Positions 47,640 to 56,464 are shown, counted from the stretch's first letter. The stretch is DNA of 64,000 nt from Rhizobiaceae bacterium (GCA_017643495.1 JAEPNK010000001.1:1221623-1285622), one strand, 5' to 3'. Translations and numbers: made by a program. The notes: a model not told the origin generated them from the letters alone.

Positions 47640-48965
47640 TCAACCCCTGAAAACGTAGAGATGAAATCCGCCGTAAATCGATGACCGGTCTCTGGCATGA
47701 AATGCGAGCGATTCCTCCATGCGGTAGTCCCACTGCTTGAGGATATGGTCAGCCACCCGGCCGGGCAGGAGTGTTGGTTCTGCCGCAGTGCGGAAAATCA
47801 CACGTGCTCCCGGGGCAGCTGTCCGGGTAATCTCGTTCCACAGTTCATTGAGCTGGTTGTCATTCATCCAGTCCTGGGCATCCAGCAGAACATATCCGCC
47901 CATTGAATTGTCCGGCTCTCTTTTGAGCCGTTCCGTAAAGGAAACATTCTCGATGCTGATCCGGTCGGACCGTTCACGGATTTGGGCAAAATTTGCTTCT
48001 TTCAGGTAAGGGGGAAGTGGCCCTGATGGACCACCTCCATAGCGTTTGCCAAATGCCTGCCACGCGAAGTAGTTTTCCGAAAGGTCAAAATTGCAGGCAA
48101 GGTTCTCAAGACGTTGCTTCAGCACTTCCGACATGCGTCCGTTGCCGGCTGACGCCAGCGCCTCGTATTGCATCGGCGGAATGCCGAGACCGTAAAGTGA
48201 AACCTTCTTGGAAGTCATCCACCTGACGACCCGCTTGTCGAACAGCGGAGCCAGACGTTTTTCGAAGAAGCTGCGCTGTTCCTCACGCGAACTGGTCTGG
48301 GTGATTTCCTGCAGGTTGACGCCGTAGGCACGGGCAATCAGGTGTCCGGCCCAAATAAAGTATCCCAGCAAACCGTGCTGGTAGAGATCCCGCGAAAACA
48401 GGGTAATGCGCTTGCGCCGGAACATGTCTCTCTGTTCCCAGTATGCTTCAACATTCCTGTCGATGTTTCCCTTGAGGAACCGCTTGTATGCCGCAAGGTT
48501 TGCCTTCTCGTTGGCTTCTGCAAAGAAACGGTAGAAAACACCGTAATTCGGCAGGCGGCGCACGCCTTCCACTTTCAGTTTTGAAAGGGCTATGTGCGCC
48601 GTGTTGAGGTCGACTGCAATTATCTCTTTCGGATCGGCTGTCAGATAGGACAGCATGTTGCATCCCCCGGACGTAATCGTAATGATCCTGGTATCCGGCT
48701 GGATGGCAAGCGCCTCCATGTCGACTTCCGGGTCCTCCCAAATCTGGGGGTAAACCAGCCCCTTGAACATCCATGTAAACATCCGCTCAGCAAGGCCGTG
48801 CCCTGCCTGGGCCTTGCTGATCAGCGAGCCGGAATGTCTGGTTGAATTTGTGGTTGTTTCTGGAGCAGGAATATCAGTCACTTGAATGTCCGAATGCTGG
48901 TTGAACCGTTCCGCTTCACGGAAAGCTTGGTGTGAACCGGGTATCTGTTCGTAGCTTTGGGACAT
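47640..48965 (-). CDS. btaA: BtaA, S-adenosylmethionine:diacylglycerol 3-amino-3-carboxypropyltransferase
   Basis: Transfers the 3-amino-3-carboxypropyl group of SAM to diacylglycerol, making DGHS, the first step of betaine-lipid (DGTS) synthesis. The 441-residue frame contains FKGLVYPQIWEDPEVDMEAL, RIITITSGGCNMLSYL, NPA-type AVDLNTAHIALSKLK, and a C-terminal SAM-fold repeat (YVLLDAQDWMNDNQLNELWNEI). The N-terminal 50 residues are poorly conserved. The ATG at 48965 lies in a candidate PHO box and has no good ribosome site. A GTG at 48881 is an alternative start that would give 413 residues. Confidence 0.93.
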   Translation of the reverse strand: MSQSYEQIPGSHQAFREAERFNQHSDIQVTDIPAPETTTNSTRHSGSLISKAQAGHGLAERMFTWMFKGLVYPQIWEDPEVDMEALAIQPDTRIITITSGGCNMLSYLTADPKEIIAVDLNTAHIALSKLKVEGVRRLPNYGVFYRFFAEANEKANLAAYKRFLKGNIDRNVEAYWEQRDMFRRKRITLFSRDLYQHGLLGYFIWAGHLIARAYGVNLQEITQTSSREEQRSFFEKRLAPLFDKRVVRWMTSKKVSLYGLGIPPMQYEALASAGNGRMSEVLKQRLENLACNFDLSENYFAWQAFGKRYGGGPSGPLPPYLKEANFAQIRERSDRISIENVSFTERLKREPDNSMGGYVLLDAQDWMNDNQLNELWNEITRTAAPGARVIFRTAAEPTLLPGRVADHILKQWDYRMEESLAFHARDRSSIYGGFHLYVFRG

Positions 48966-48992
48966 GACTGTACGGTGACAGTTCGATGAAGG
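48964..48992 (-). promoter_or_regulatory. Putative PHO box at btaA
   Basis: On the minus strand CCTTCAT, CTGTCAC and CAGTCAT follow each other at exact 11-bp spacing. The PhoB consensus is CTGTCAT repeated every 11 bp. The last unit overlaps the annotated ATG of btaA. Confidence 0.6.
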
Positions 48993-49035
48993 AATTTTGG
49001 CAACCAATCCCGGGCAGTGGACAATTTGGCTGCGT

Positions 49036-49053
49036 AATTCATCAAACTGTCAT
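49036..49053 (+). promoter_or_regulatory. Weak PHO-box-like repeat upstream of aqpS
   Basis: A perfect CTGTCAT unit (49047-49053) preceded at 11 bp by AATTCAT (4 of 7). It is 86 bp upstream of the aqpS start in the shared btaA/aqpS gap. Confidence 0.35.
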
Positions 49054-49138
49054 GTAATGCGGTTAGGCGAACACACTTGGTCGTATGGCCTCGCAAGACG
49101 GGATGTCCTGTTTGTCAGGTACATTGCAGGAAATGACA

Positions 49139-49828
49139 ATGTCAGAAATTTCGACAGCGCAAAAGGTGACCGCAGAATTTACCGGCACCGCCTTTCTTCT
49201 GGCGACAGTGGTGGGTTCCGGCATAATGGCGGAAAATCTGGCTGGCGGTAATGTGGCTGTTGCCCTGATGGGCAATACCATTCCGACCGGTGCAATCCTT
49301 TATGTCCTGATCACAATGCTTGGACCTGTGTCCGGTGCCCATTTCAATCCTGCTGTCACGTTGGTATTCCGGCTCAAAAAGGAAATTTCCGGCCATCTTT
49401 CGTTGATTTACGTGTTGGCGCAGATAGCAGGCGGCATTCTCGGTGTCTTTGTTGCCCATTTGATGTTCGAGGTCGACATGCTGCAATTCTCGCAAAAGGC
49501 AAGGACCGGAAGTCCCCAGTGGTTCGCAGAAATGGTTGCCACTTTCGGTCTTGTCGTCACCATCCTTGGTACGCTGAAGGCAAGGACCGGGGCGGTGCCA
49601 CTTGCTGTCGGTCTGTATATTACTGCCGCCTACTGGTTTACTGCATCAACTTCATTTGCAAACCCTGCAGTCACGATCGCCCGTTCACTTTCAAACACCT
49701 TTTCAGGTATTGCCCCTGCCCATGTTGGTGCATTTGTACTCGCACAATTGGCCGGTGCAGTGATTGCCTGGCTCTATTGCAAATGGCAGTTTGAGAGAAA
49801 GTCAGAATCGCAAGGAAAACATGCATGA
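49139..49828 (+). CDS. aqpS: AqpS-like aquaglyceroporin (MIP family)
   Basis: A 229-residue MIP channel with six spans. The two NPA boxes are at 70-72 (GAHFNPAVTL) and 175-177 (FANPAVTIARS) with the selectivity Arg at 182. It is fused in position to arsC (4-bp overlap), as in the Sinorhizobium ars operon where AqpS, a downhill arsenite exit channel, replaces ArsB. ATG 49139 has AGGA upstream. I see no arsR or arsH alongside. Confidence 0.85.
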   Translation: MSEISTAQKVTAEFTGTAFLLATVVGSGIMAENLAGGNVAVALMGNTIPTGAILYVLITMLGPVSGAHFNPAVTLVFRLKKEISGHLSLIYVLAQIAGGILGVFVAHLMFEVDMLQFSQKARTGSPQWFAEMVATFGLVVTILGTLKARTGAVPLAVGLYITAAYWFTASTSFANPAVTIARSLSNTFSGIAPAHVGAFVLAQLAGAVIAWLYCKWQFERKSESQGKHA

Positions 49829-50172
49829 CTATTGTTGTTCACCACAATCCGGGTTGCGGCACTTCCAGGAACGTTCTTGAAATTATCCGGAACTCCGGGG
49901 AAGAGCCGGTCGTGATCGAGTATCTTGACGAAGGCTGGACGCGCGCCCAGTTGCTGGGGCTTTTTGCGGCGGCCGACATCACTCCGAGAGAAGCCTTGCG
50001 CGTTCAGCGTTCACCGGCAGAAGAGCTTGGGTTGCTTGAGGACGGCGTGAGCGAGGAAGCGATTCTCGATGCGATGATCGAGCATCCGGTTCTCGTTAAC
50101 CGTCCGATTGTGTGCACACCGAAAGGTGTCCGGCTTTGCCGCCCTTCCGAGACGGTTGAAATACTGCTGTAA
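49825..50172 (+). CDS. arsC: Arsenate reductase, glutaredoxin-coupled ArsC
   Basis: Reduces arsenate to arsenite with glutathione and glutaredoxin. The 115-residue protein has the nucleophile C11 in HHNPGCGTSRN, and the three anion-binding arginines R59, R93 and R106 in the same pattern as E. coli ArsC (60, 94, 107), including NRPIVCTPKGVRLCRP. It starts inside the aqpS stop codon (ATGA), so product arsenite and its channel are made together. It converges on agt. Confidence 0.93.
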   Translation: MTIVVHHNPGCGTSRNVLEIIRNSGEEPVVIEYLDEGWTRAQLLGLFAAADITPREALRVQRSPAEELGLLEDGVSEEAILDAMIEHPVLVNRPIVCTPKGVRLCRPSETVEILL

Positions 50173-50186
50173 CCCCGCAAGGCCGG

Positions 50187-51266
50187 TCAGCCGTTTCTCA
50201 TTTCAGCCTTCAGTTTTTGTTCCGGTTCTTCAACTGGGTGCTGCCGGCCTCTCACCGGGACCAGATTGTCGAGCAGCATCCGTGCCGTATTTTCCCACGT
50301 ATACGTCGCCGCGTGCGCTTTTGCATCTTCTCGTTCAAGGGTGAGTCCTCGTTCGATGGCCTTGGAAAGGTCCTTGTCGAGTGCTCCCGAAACCCCGTCC
50401 TGGACAACATCGACCGGCCCCATGACAGGATAGGCGGCAACGGGAAGACCACAGGCCATCGCCTCTATCATGACAAGGCCGAAAGTGTCGCTCTTGCTTG
50501 GGAAAACGAACAGGTCGGCACTGTTTATCTTGCGGGCAAGTTCTTCGCCGAACAGGTATCCGGTGAAGACGGCATCAGGATATTTTTTCTCCAGCCGCGC
50601 ACGTGACGGGCCGTCACCAATTACAAGCTTGGTCCCGTCCACCTTTGCTCCAAGAAAGTCCTCAATTCCCTTTTCAATGGCGAGCCTGCCAACATAGGCA
50701 AGTACCGGTCGTTCAGTTCCCGGCGGCGGTTTCTCCCTATAATCCCTGAATGTCTGGTGATCGACCCCGCGCGTCCAGGTTATGACATTGCGGAACCCTT
50801 TTTCTTCAAGGTCCCGGCTTATGCTTTTTGTCGGTGTAAGGACGGCTTTGCTGGGTCGGTGAAACCATCGCAACAAGGCGTATACTGCTTTTACCACACC
50901 AGGTACAGGAAGGCGCGCTGAAGCATATTCTGCAAATCGTGTGTGGTAACCGGTGGTAAAACTAAGGCCGTTGTTCAGGCAGTAACGCCGCATCGCCAAA
51001 CCAACAGGCCCTTCCGTTGCAATGTGGATGCAATCGGGTTCGAAGGTTTTTACCTCTGCGGCTATTTCCTTTTGCGAAAAATGCGCAAGCCGGATTTCCG
51101 GATAGAACGGCAATGGCCAGGTTTTTTTCCCCTCATGGGAAAACACCTTCACTGTATGGCCAAGCTGAACAAGTGTTCTTGCTGTATTGTCGAGAGTGCG
51201 AACAACCCCGTTAACCTGCGGATACCAGGCGTCTGTCGCGATCATCAAGCGTGTTGGTTTCATCAT
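50187..51266 (-). CDS. agt: GT4 glycosyltransferase, probable diacylglycerol glycosyltransferase (Agt-like)
   Basis: A 359-residue GT-B family 4 enzyme. N-terminal RLMIATDAWYPQVNGVVRTLDNTARTL and C-terminal PVLAYVGRLAIEKGIEDFLGA, GDGPSRARLEKKYPDAVFTGYL and SDTFGLVMIEAMACGLPVAA (donor-binding Glu pair) are typical. Its start lies inside the 3' end of plcP (56-bp overlap), and plcP-agt is the known pair that makes glycolipids from DAG in phosphate-starved Alphaproteobacteria. The context therefore suggests glycosylation of diacylglycerol to glucosyl or glucuronosyl lipids. GGAG precedes ATG 51266. Confidence 0.82.
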   Translation of the reverse strand: MMKPTRLMIATDAWYPQVNGVVRTLDNTARTLVQLGHTVKVFSHEGKKTWPLPFYPEIRLAHFSQKEIAAEVKTFEPDCIHIATEGPVGLAMRRYCLNNGLSFTTGYHTRFAEYASARLPVPGVVKAVYALLRWFHRPSKAVLTPTKSISRDLEEKGFRNVITWTRGVDHQTFRDYREKPPPGTERPVLAYVGRLAIEKGIEDFLGAKVDGTKLVIGDGPSRARLEKKYPDAVFTGYLFGEELARKINSADLFVFPSKSDTFGLVMIEAMACGLPVAAYPVMGPVDVVQDGVSGALDKDLSKAIERGLTLEREDAKAHAATYTWENTARMLLDNLVPVRGRQHPVEEPEQKLKAEMRNG

Positions 51267-52038
51267 TGGTGATCTCCAGTCCCTGAAAACGGGTCCAGTC
51301 AAGCAGTTCGAACCGGCCGTCAGAATGCTCGACCAGGGCAGAACAGGATTCCACCCAATCACCGTCATTGCAGTAATGTATGCCGTTGATCATGCGCATT
51401 TCCGGTGTGTGAATGTGCCCGCAGACTACGCCGTCCACTTTCTTTTCCTGGGCGCGACGGACAACAGCCTCCTCGAAATTCCCGATGAACTCCACGGCAC
51501 GCTTTACCCGGCGTTTCAGGAAGGCTGAAAGGGACCAGTAGGGCAGGCCGATGAGACGGCGGGCCTTGTTGTAATAGTGGTTCAGGGAAACTGCGGTCTC
51601 GTATGCGCGGTCACCCAGAAACGCGAGCCATTTTGCATAGAGGACAACGCCGTCGAACTCGTCACCATGAAGGATGAGATAACGTTTTCCGTCTGCTGTT
51701 TTGTGAATGTCATTCAGCCGGATTTGTATCCGCCCGAAATCATTGTTGGTGAAGGCACGCAATGCTTCATCGTGATTGCCCGGAATGTAGACAACTTTTG
51801 TACCCTTGCGCGCCTTGCGAAGGATTTTCTGTATCACGTCATTATGTGTCTGCTGCCAGAACCATTTGCGCTTCAATGCCCAGTTGTCGATGATGTCACC
51901 GACCAGATAAAGCTTTTCACACTCCACATGTTTCAGAAAATGCAGGAGCAAATCGGTTCTTGAGCGTTTGGTGCCGAGATGGATGTCTGAGATGAATACG
52001 GTACGGTATTTCATGTTCAGCGGCTGGAGCACGTCCAT
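51211..52038 (-). CDS. plcP: PlcP-like phospholipase C (calcineurin-fold metallophosphoesterase)
   Basis: Converts phosphatidylcholine or phosphatidylethanolamine to diacylglycerol in phosphate-starved cells. The 275-residue metallophosphoesterase has the full metal set: SDIHLG (residues 18-23), VGDIIDNW, IPGNHDEAL, HGDEFDG and CGHIHTPEM. It is often annotated UDP-2,3-diacylglucosamine diphosphatase (LpxH-like) because the fold is shared. Adjacent agt and nearby btaA/btaB favour the phospholipase role. ATG 52038 has AAGG at 8 bases. PHO-box-like repeats lie just upstream. Confidence 0.85.
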   Translation of the reverse strand: MDVLQPLNMKYRTVFISDIHLGTKRSRTDLLLHFLKHVECEKLYLVGDIIDNWALKRKWFWQQTHNDVIQKILRKARKGTKVVYIPGNHDEALRAFTNNDFGRIQIRLNDIHKTADGKRYLILHGDEFDGVVLYAKWLAFLGDRAYETAVSLNHYYNKARRLIGLPYWSLSAFLKRRVKRAVEFIGNFEEAVVRRAQEKKVDGVVCGHIHTPEMRMINGIHYCNDGDWVESCSALVEHSDGRFELLDWTRFQGLEITNDETNTLDDRDRRLVSAG

Positions 52039-52077
52039 GGCAAGACCTTCTCACTTGGTTATGGTCTTCGCTTAGCC

Positions 52078-52124
52078 GTGACAGATGACAGTTGGAAGAA
52101 GCTTCCGTGACGCCTTGGTGACAG
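52078..52124 (-). promoter_or_regulatory. Putative PHO boxes upstream of plcP
   Basis: On the minus strand CTGTCAC (from 52124), GCGTCAC (52113), a poor unit (52102) and CTGTCAT (52091) occur at exact 11-bp intervals. A second CTGTCAC abuts the last. The array ends 39 bases before the plcP start, the right distance for a PhoB-activated promoter. Confidence 0.7.
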
Positions 52125-52185
52125 GGTCAGTTAGCCACAAGTTTGCAGCAGTCTTGGCCGCTTGCTGATTGCGGTTGTTTCCCGC

Positions 52186-52932
52186 TCAGGCCGATGCAAT
52201 GAACGGACCGTTCCGGTATTCGTCTTTGCCGTAGAGGAACGGGGTGTTTTCAGGTGTTGTCACGTGACCACCGGCTGCCAGCAACACGGCTTGTCCGGCT
52301 GCAGTATCCCATTCCATGGTTGGGCCGAAACGCGGATATATGTCCGCCTCGCCGCTTGCCACCAGACAGAACTTCAGCGACGAACCGATGGATACGGTTC
52401 TGGATATGTTGTTCTCGGCAAGCCACTGGTTGGTCATCTCGTCCCTGTGCGACGCACTGGCAACGGCGGTTCGCTCGCCGTTGTGCGGTTTTCTTGCATG
52501 TATGGGCTGTTCGTTCAAAAAGGCGCCGTCGCCGGTTGAGCCGGTAAACATCTTTTCGAGGGCGGGTGCATAGACAATGCCCAGAACCGGAACCCGGTTT
52601 TCCACGAGGCCTATATTGACAGTGAAGCTTCCCTTGCCGTCGCGTTTCAGGAATTCCTTTGTGCCGTCCAGAGGGTCCACGAGAAAGAATCTGTCTGGCG
52701 CATCGATGGCATGGCTGTTTGCGTTTTCCTCGGAAATGATCGTGATATCCGGTGCGTGTTGACGCAGGGCAGCGAGCAGGATGGTTTCAGCTTTCTGGTC
52801 TGCTTCTGTTACCGGTGAGCCGTCAAGCTTGATTTCCGCATCCGGGTTGCGGTGATAGATACGCATGATTTCATCACCTGCCAGTCGCACTGCCGGAACT
52901 AGCTTTTCAATCAGTTCTTTTCTATAGGGCAT
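52186..52932 (-). CDS. cysQ: 3'(2'),5'-bisphosphate nucleotidase CysQ
   Basis: Removes the 3'-phosphate of PAP formed in sulfate assimilation. The 248-residue inositol-monophosphatase-fold protein has GSPVTEADQKAE, IISEEN, the metal loop DPLDGTKEF (about residues 86-94) and the distal WDTAAGQAVLLAAGG. Length and order are typical. It starts 65 bp from the putA stop on the same strand. Confidence 0.93.
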   Translation of the reverse strand: MPYRKELIEKLVPAVRLAGDEIMRIYHRNPDAEIKLDGSPVTEADQKAETILLAALRQHAPDITIISEENANSHAIDAPDRFFLVDPLDGTKEFLKRDGKGSFTVNIGLVENRVPVLGIVYAPALEKMFTGSTGDGAFLNEQPIHARKPHNGERTAVASASHRDEMTNQWLAENNISRTVSIGSSLKFCLVASGEADIYPRFGPTMEWDTAAGQAVLLAAGGHVTTPENTPFLYGKDEYRNGPFIASA

Positions 52933-52996
52933 GACGTGTTTCCGATGCTTCCGCGCACTGTGTGCAACATCCGGAGGCCGGAGAAAAGGAAAAAAT

Positions 52997-55900
52997 CTAG
53001 CTGCCGATCAGTTCTGCATTTCCTCCTGCAGCGGTGGTGTCAATGCAGACAAGCCTTTCGGTAACCAGCCACTGCGCAAAGTCTTCATTTGCAAGCAGCG
53101 GAACAATCGGTCCGGCGCGTTCCGCAAGGGCAGTGCGAACATTCCCTGCATCCTCGTCAAACAGCACAACCGCATCAAGCAGCGTTTTGGTGTTGAGGCC
53201 TGTCAGGTCGGAAGCATCCCCAATCACGGCTTCGCAACCCAGCCCACGCGCTGTTTCTGCCTGCTGTTCGGCAAGCGCGCTCCCCGGACCAAGGCAAAGC
53301 ACGTGCCTGCGGGCTTTGGTGCTGTAGCGGTTGGATTCCCCGGTTGGTCCCGGCAGTTCGATAGGTTTTGCCACTGGAGAAACCTGCTCAAATGAGCCCG
53401 GCTTCATAAACCGTTTCAGATAAAGCGGGCCGCCTGCTTTCGGGCCTGTACCGCTCAGGCCTTCGCCGCCAAAGGGTTGTGAGCCGACAACAGCGCCAAT
53501 CTGGTTGCGGTTGACATAGATATTGCCGGCTTCAATGTGGTCGACAATGTGCTGTACCCGGTCATCAATACGGGTATGGAGACCAAAGGTAAGGCCGTAG
53601 CCGGTGGCATTGACTTGTTCAATGACACTGTCAATCTCGTGCCCCTTGAACGTGGCAATGTGGAGGACAGGGCCAAATATCTCCTCTTCCAGGTCGGCAA
53701 TGCCGTTAACCCGGATAACGGTGGGGGCAACGAAATTGCCTTCACCGGGAGCGTCGATTTCTTTCATCAAGCGGCCACTTTCACGTGCCTTTGCGATGTG
53801 CGTCTCGATTTTTGCGCAGGCCTGCTTGTCGATCACCGGCCCGACATCGGTATCAAATTCCGCCGGGTCGCCGACTTTCAATTCGTCCATCGCCCCGAAC
53901 AGCATGGTAAGAAATGTATCGGCCACGTCTTCCTGGATGTACAAAACCCGCAAGGCACTGCATCGCTGTCCGGCCGATTGAAAAGCGGAAGCCAGAACAT
54001 CGCGCACGGCTTGTTCAGGCAATGCCGTTGAATCAACTATCATGGCATTGAGCCCGCCCGTTTCGGCAATCAAGGGCGCCGAGGACGACAGGTGGCTCGC
54101 CATGGAGCGGTGAATGGTCTGCGCGGTGGCCGTGGAACCGGTAAAGCAGATGCCCGCTATCCGTGGATGGCTGGACAGGATGCTGCCGACCTCGCGTCCG
54201 GTGCCGGTCAGCAATTGCAGCACGGGTTTTGGAACTCCGGCCTTGTGCATCAGCGATACGGCCAGCGAGGCGATGAGAGGCGTGGATTCTGCCGGTTTGG
54301 CAACTACGCCGTTTCCTGCAGCAAGCGCTGCTGAAATCTGTCCGGTGAAGATCGCAAGTGGAAAGTTCCAAGGTGAAATACAGCCGAATACGCCAATAGC
54401 TTCGCCCTTTCCCTTTTCGGCCTCTTTTGCGTAAAATCGGAGAAAGTCTACCGCTTCCCTGAGTTCCCCGACACAGTCCAGCAGGGTTTTGCCCGCTTCC
54501 CGGGAAAGCAGCGCGAATATTTCGTGTGCATTTTCTTCATAAAGGGCCGCGGTCTTCCGGAGAATCCCGGCTCTTTCGCGGGCACTTGTACCACTCCAGG
54601 GCGTGGCCTTGTTGCAGGCTTTTCCTGCTTCGTCTGCATTGAAGAACTTTACCCGCCCGACCGGGTTGCCAGTGGCCGGGCTGGTAATCTCGTGCGAGGT
54701 TTTGGAGCGTGCAGCAAAGTTCCATGTTTTCTTGCGGAACGGTGCCATGCCGCTTTCAAGTTCAAGAAGGGTCGCCGGCTCATTGAGGTCCCAGCCCCGT
54801 GAATTCTGTCGTTCCGGCTGAAACAGGTCAGCCGGCATTCTAATCGCAGGATTGTGCGGCTCGTTAATCCATGTTTCGACCTTGCCGAACGGATCGGCTG
54901 CAACTTCTTCAGCAGGCACGTCCTCATCAACGATCTGATTCACAAATGAGGAGTTGGCTCCGTTTTCCAGCAACCGCCGAACAAGGTAGGCGAGCAGGTC
55001 CTTGTGAGCACCAACCGGCGCGTAAATCCGGCAGCGTGTGCCGTTTTGTTTCAGCACGGCATCATGAAGCGCTTCTCCCATACCGTGCAGGCGCTGGAAT
55101 TCAAAAGGTTTCCGGTCCTCTGCCATTTCCAGAATGGCTGCAACCGTATGCGCATTGTGGGTGGCAAATTGCGGATAGATATGGTCCGTCATGGACAACA
55201 GTTTTCTCGCGCAACAAATATAACTCACATCGGTGGAAGCCTTTTGGGTGAATACCGGAAAGGCTTCATGGCCCTCGAATTGCGAAAGCTTGATTTCCGT
55301 ATCCCAGTAAGCACCTTTCACAAGTCTGACCATGATCTTGCGATCAAGCTTGCGTGCAAGTTCATGAAGCCAGTCCAGTACCTGCGGGGCACGAATGCCA
55401 TAGGCTTGCACAACCACACCAAATCCGTCCCAGCCTTTCAGGACAGGATCACTGAGGATGGCCTCAATCACGTCCATGGAAATTTCCAGGCGGGCAGCTT
55501 CCTCCGCATCAATGTTGAAGCCGATACCTGCAGATTTGGCGAGGATGGCCAGGGACCTTGCGCGGGGCACGAGCTCGGTCATGACGCGTTCGTGCTTCAG
55601 CGTTTCGTATCGCGGATGAAGTGCCGAGAGTTTGATCGAGATGCCCGGATTGTCGCGGATGTCGTCAGAATTGCTTACTTTTGCAAGCTCGCCAATCGCA
55701 TCGGAATAGGCGAGGTGGTAGCGTTTGGCATCGCGCTCGGTGCGTGCCGCTTCACCCAGCATGTCATAGGAATAGGTAAAACCTTCTTTTTCCTTGTTTG
55801 CCGCAGCGCGTGACATTGCCTTTTCAATTGTTTCGCCAAGAACGAACTGCCTGCCCATCTCTTTCATGGCGCGGGTAACCGCCTGACGGATAATCGGCTC

Positions 55901-56341
55901 TCCAAGGCGCTTGATTGCACCGTGGAGGATGCCTGCCATCGGGCTGGTTTCTTCGTCGTCGAGAACCTTGCCGGTTAGAAACAGGGCCCAGGTTGAAGCG
56001 TTGACCAACGGTGAGTGTGATTGCCCAAGGTGCTTGCCCCATTCACTCGGAGCAACCTTGTCTTCAATCAACGCATCTATCGTGTCTCCATCCGGAACCC
56101 TCAGCAAGGCCTCTGCAAGACACATGAGGGCGACACCCTCATCGGTTGAAAGACCATATTCGGCAAGAAACAGTTCCATCATGCCGGGCCGGCTGCCGGA
56201 CCGGATATGCTCTACAAGCTCAATGGCGCGGCCGGTTATCCTTTTACGCAGTTCCGGTTCAGGACCGGCTTCGGCCAATAACTGTTGAAGGACAATTTTT
56301 TCCCTGTTTTCACCCTGAGAAATTGCAAAGCGTGCTTTCAT
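52997..56341 (-). CDS. putA: Bifunctional proline dehydrogenase / P5C dehydrogenase PutA
   Basis: Oxidises proline to glutamate in two steps. The 1114-residue protein has an N-terminal helical part, then the FAD-linked proline dehydrogenase barrel (GISIKLSALHPRYE, RLVKGAYWDTEIK, FATHNAHTVAAI, FEFQRLHGMGE). The aldehyde dehydrogenase half follows, with ISPWNFPLAIFTGQI, the Glu of AETGGLNAMIVD and the catalytic Cys of AGQRCSALR. A C-terminal domain ends TTAAGGNAELIGS. There is no ribbon-helix-helix DNA-binding domain, so regulation is by the divergent Lrp-type gene. Confidence 0.96.
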   Translation of the reverse strand: MKARFAISQGENREKIVLQQLLAEAGPEPELRKRITGRAIELVEHIRSGSRPGMMELFLAEYGLSTDEGVALMCLAEALLRVPDGDTIDALIEDKVAPSEWGKHLGQSHSPLVNASTWALFLTGKVLDDEETSPMAGILHGAIKRLGEPIIRQAVTRAMKEMGRQFVLGETIEKAMSRAAANKEKEGFTYSYDMLGEAARTERDAKRYHLAYSDAIGELAKVSNSDDIRDNPGISIKLSALHPRYETLKHERVMTELVPRARSLAILAKSAGIGFNIDAEEAARLEISMDVIEAILSDPVLKGWDGFGVVVQAYGIRAPQVLDWLHELARKLDRKIMVRLVKGAYWDTEIKLSQFEGHEAFPVFTQKASTDVSYICCARKLLSMTDHIYPQFATHNAHTVAAILEMAEDRKPFEFQRLHGMGEALHDAVLKQNGTRCRIYAPVGAHKDLLAYLVRRLLENGANSSFVNQIVDEDVPAEEVAADPFGKVETWINEPHNPAIRMPADLFQPERQNSRGWDLNEPATLLELESGMAPFRKKTWNFAARSKTSHEITSPATGNPVGRVKFFNADEAGKACNKATPWSGTSARERAGILRKTAALYEENAHEIFALLSREAGKTLLDCVGELREAVDFLRFYAKEAEKGKGEAIGVFGCISPWNFPLAIFTGQISAALAAGNGVVAKPAESTPLIASLAVSLMHKAGVPKPVLQLLTGTGREVGSILSSHPRIAGICFTGSTATAQTIHRSMASHLSSSAPLIAETGGLNAMIVDSTALPEQAVRDVLASAFQSAGQRCSALRVLYIQEDVADTFLTMLFGAMDELKVGDPAEFDTDVGPVIDKQACAKIETHIAKARESGRLMKEIDAPGEGNFVAPTVIRVNGIADLEEEIFGPVLHIATFKGHEIDSVIEQVNATGYGLTFGLHTRIDDRVQHIVDHIEAGNIYVNRNQIGAVVGSQPFGGEGLSGTGPKAGGPLYLKRFMKPGSFEQVSPVAKPIELPGPTGESNRYSTKARRHVLCLGPGSALAEQQAETARGLGCEAVIGDASDLTGLNTKTLLDAVVLFDEDAGNVRTALAERAGPIVPLLANEDFAQWLVTERLVCIDTTAAGGNAELIGS

Positions 56342-56464
56342 GACATCACCCCTGAAACGATCTGCACAGTTTATCAGTAATGATGAATTGATTTTTCCTA
56401 TAGAGTTAACTAAAATTAGAATAAATCAACAAAATATAAATAAAAATCAGGGAATATTTTTTCA

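Noticed and set aside
51211-52038. LpxH (UDP-2,3-diacylglucosamine diphosphatase) of lipid A synthesis
   Set aside because: The fold matches, but no lpx genes are near and the agt/bta context and PHO-like boxes favour PlcP; kept as an alternative name.
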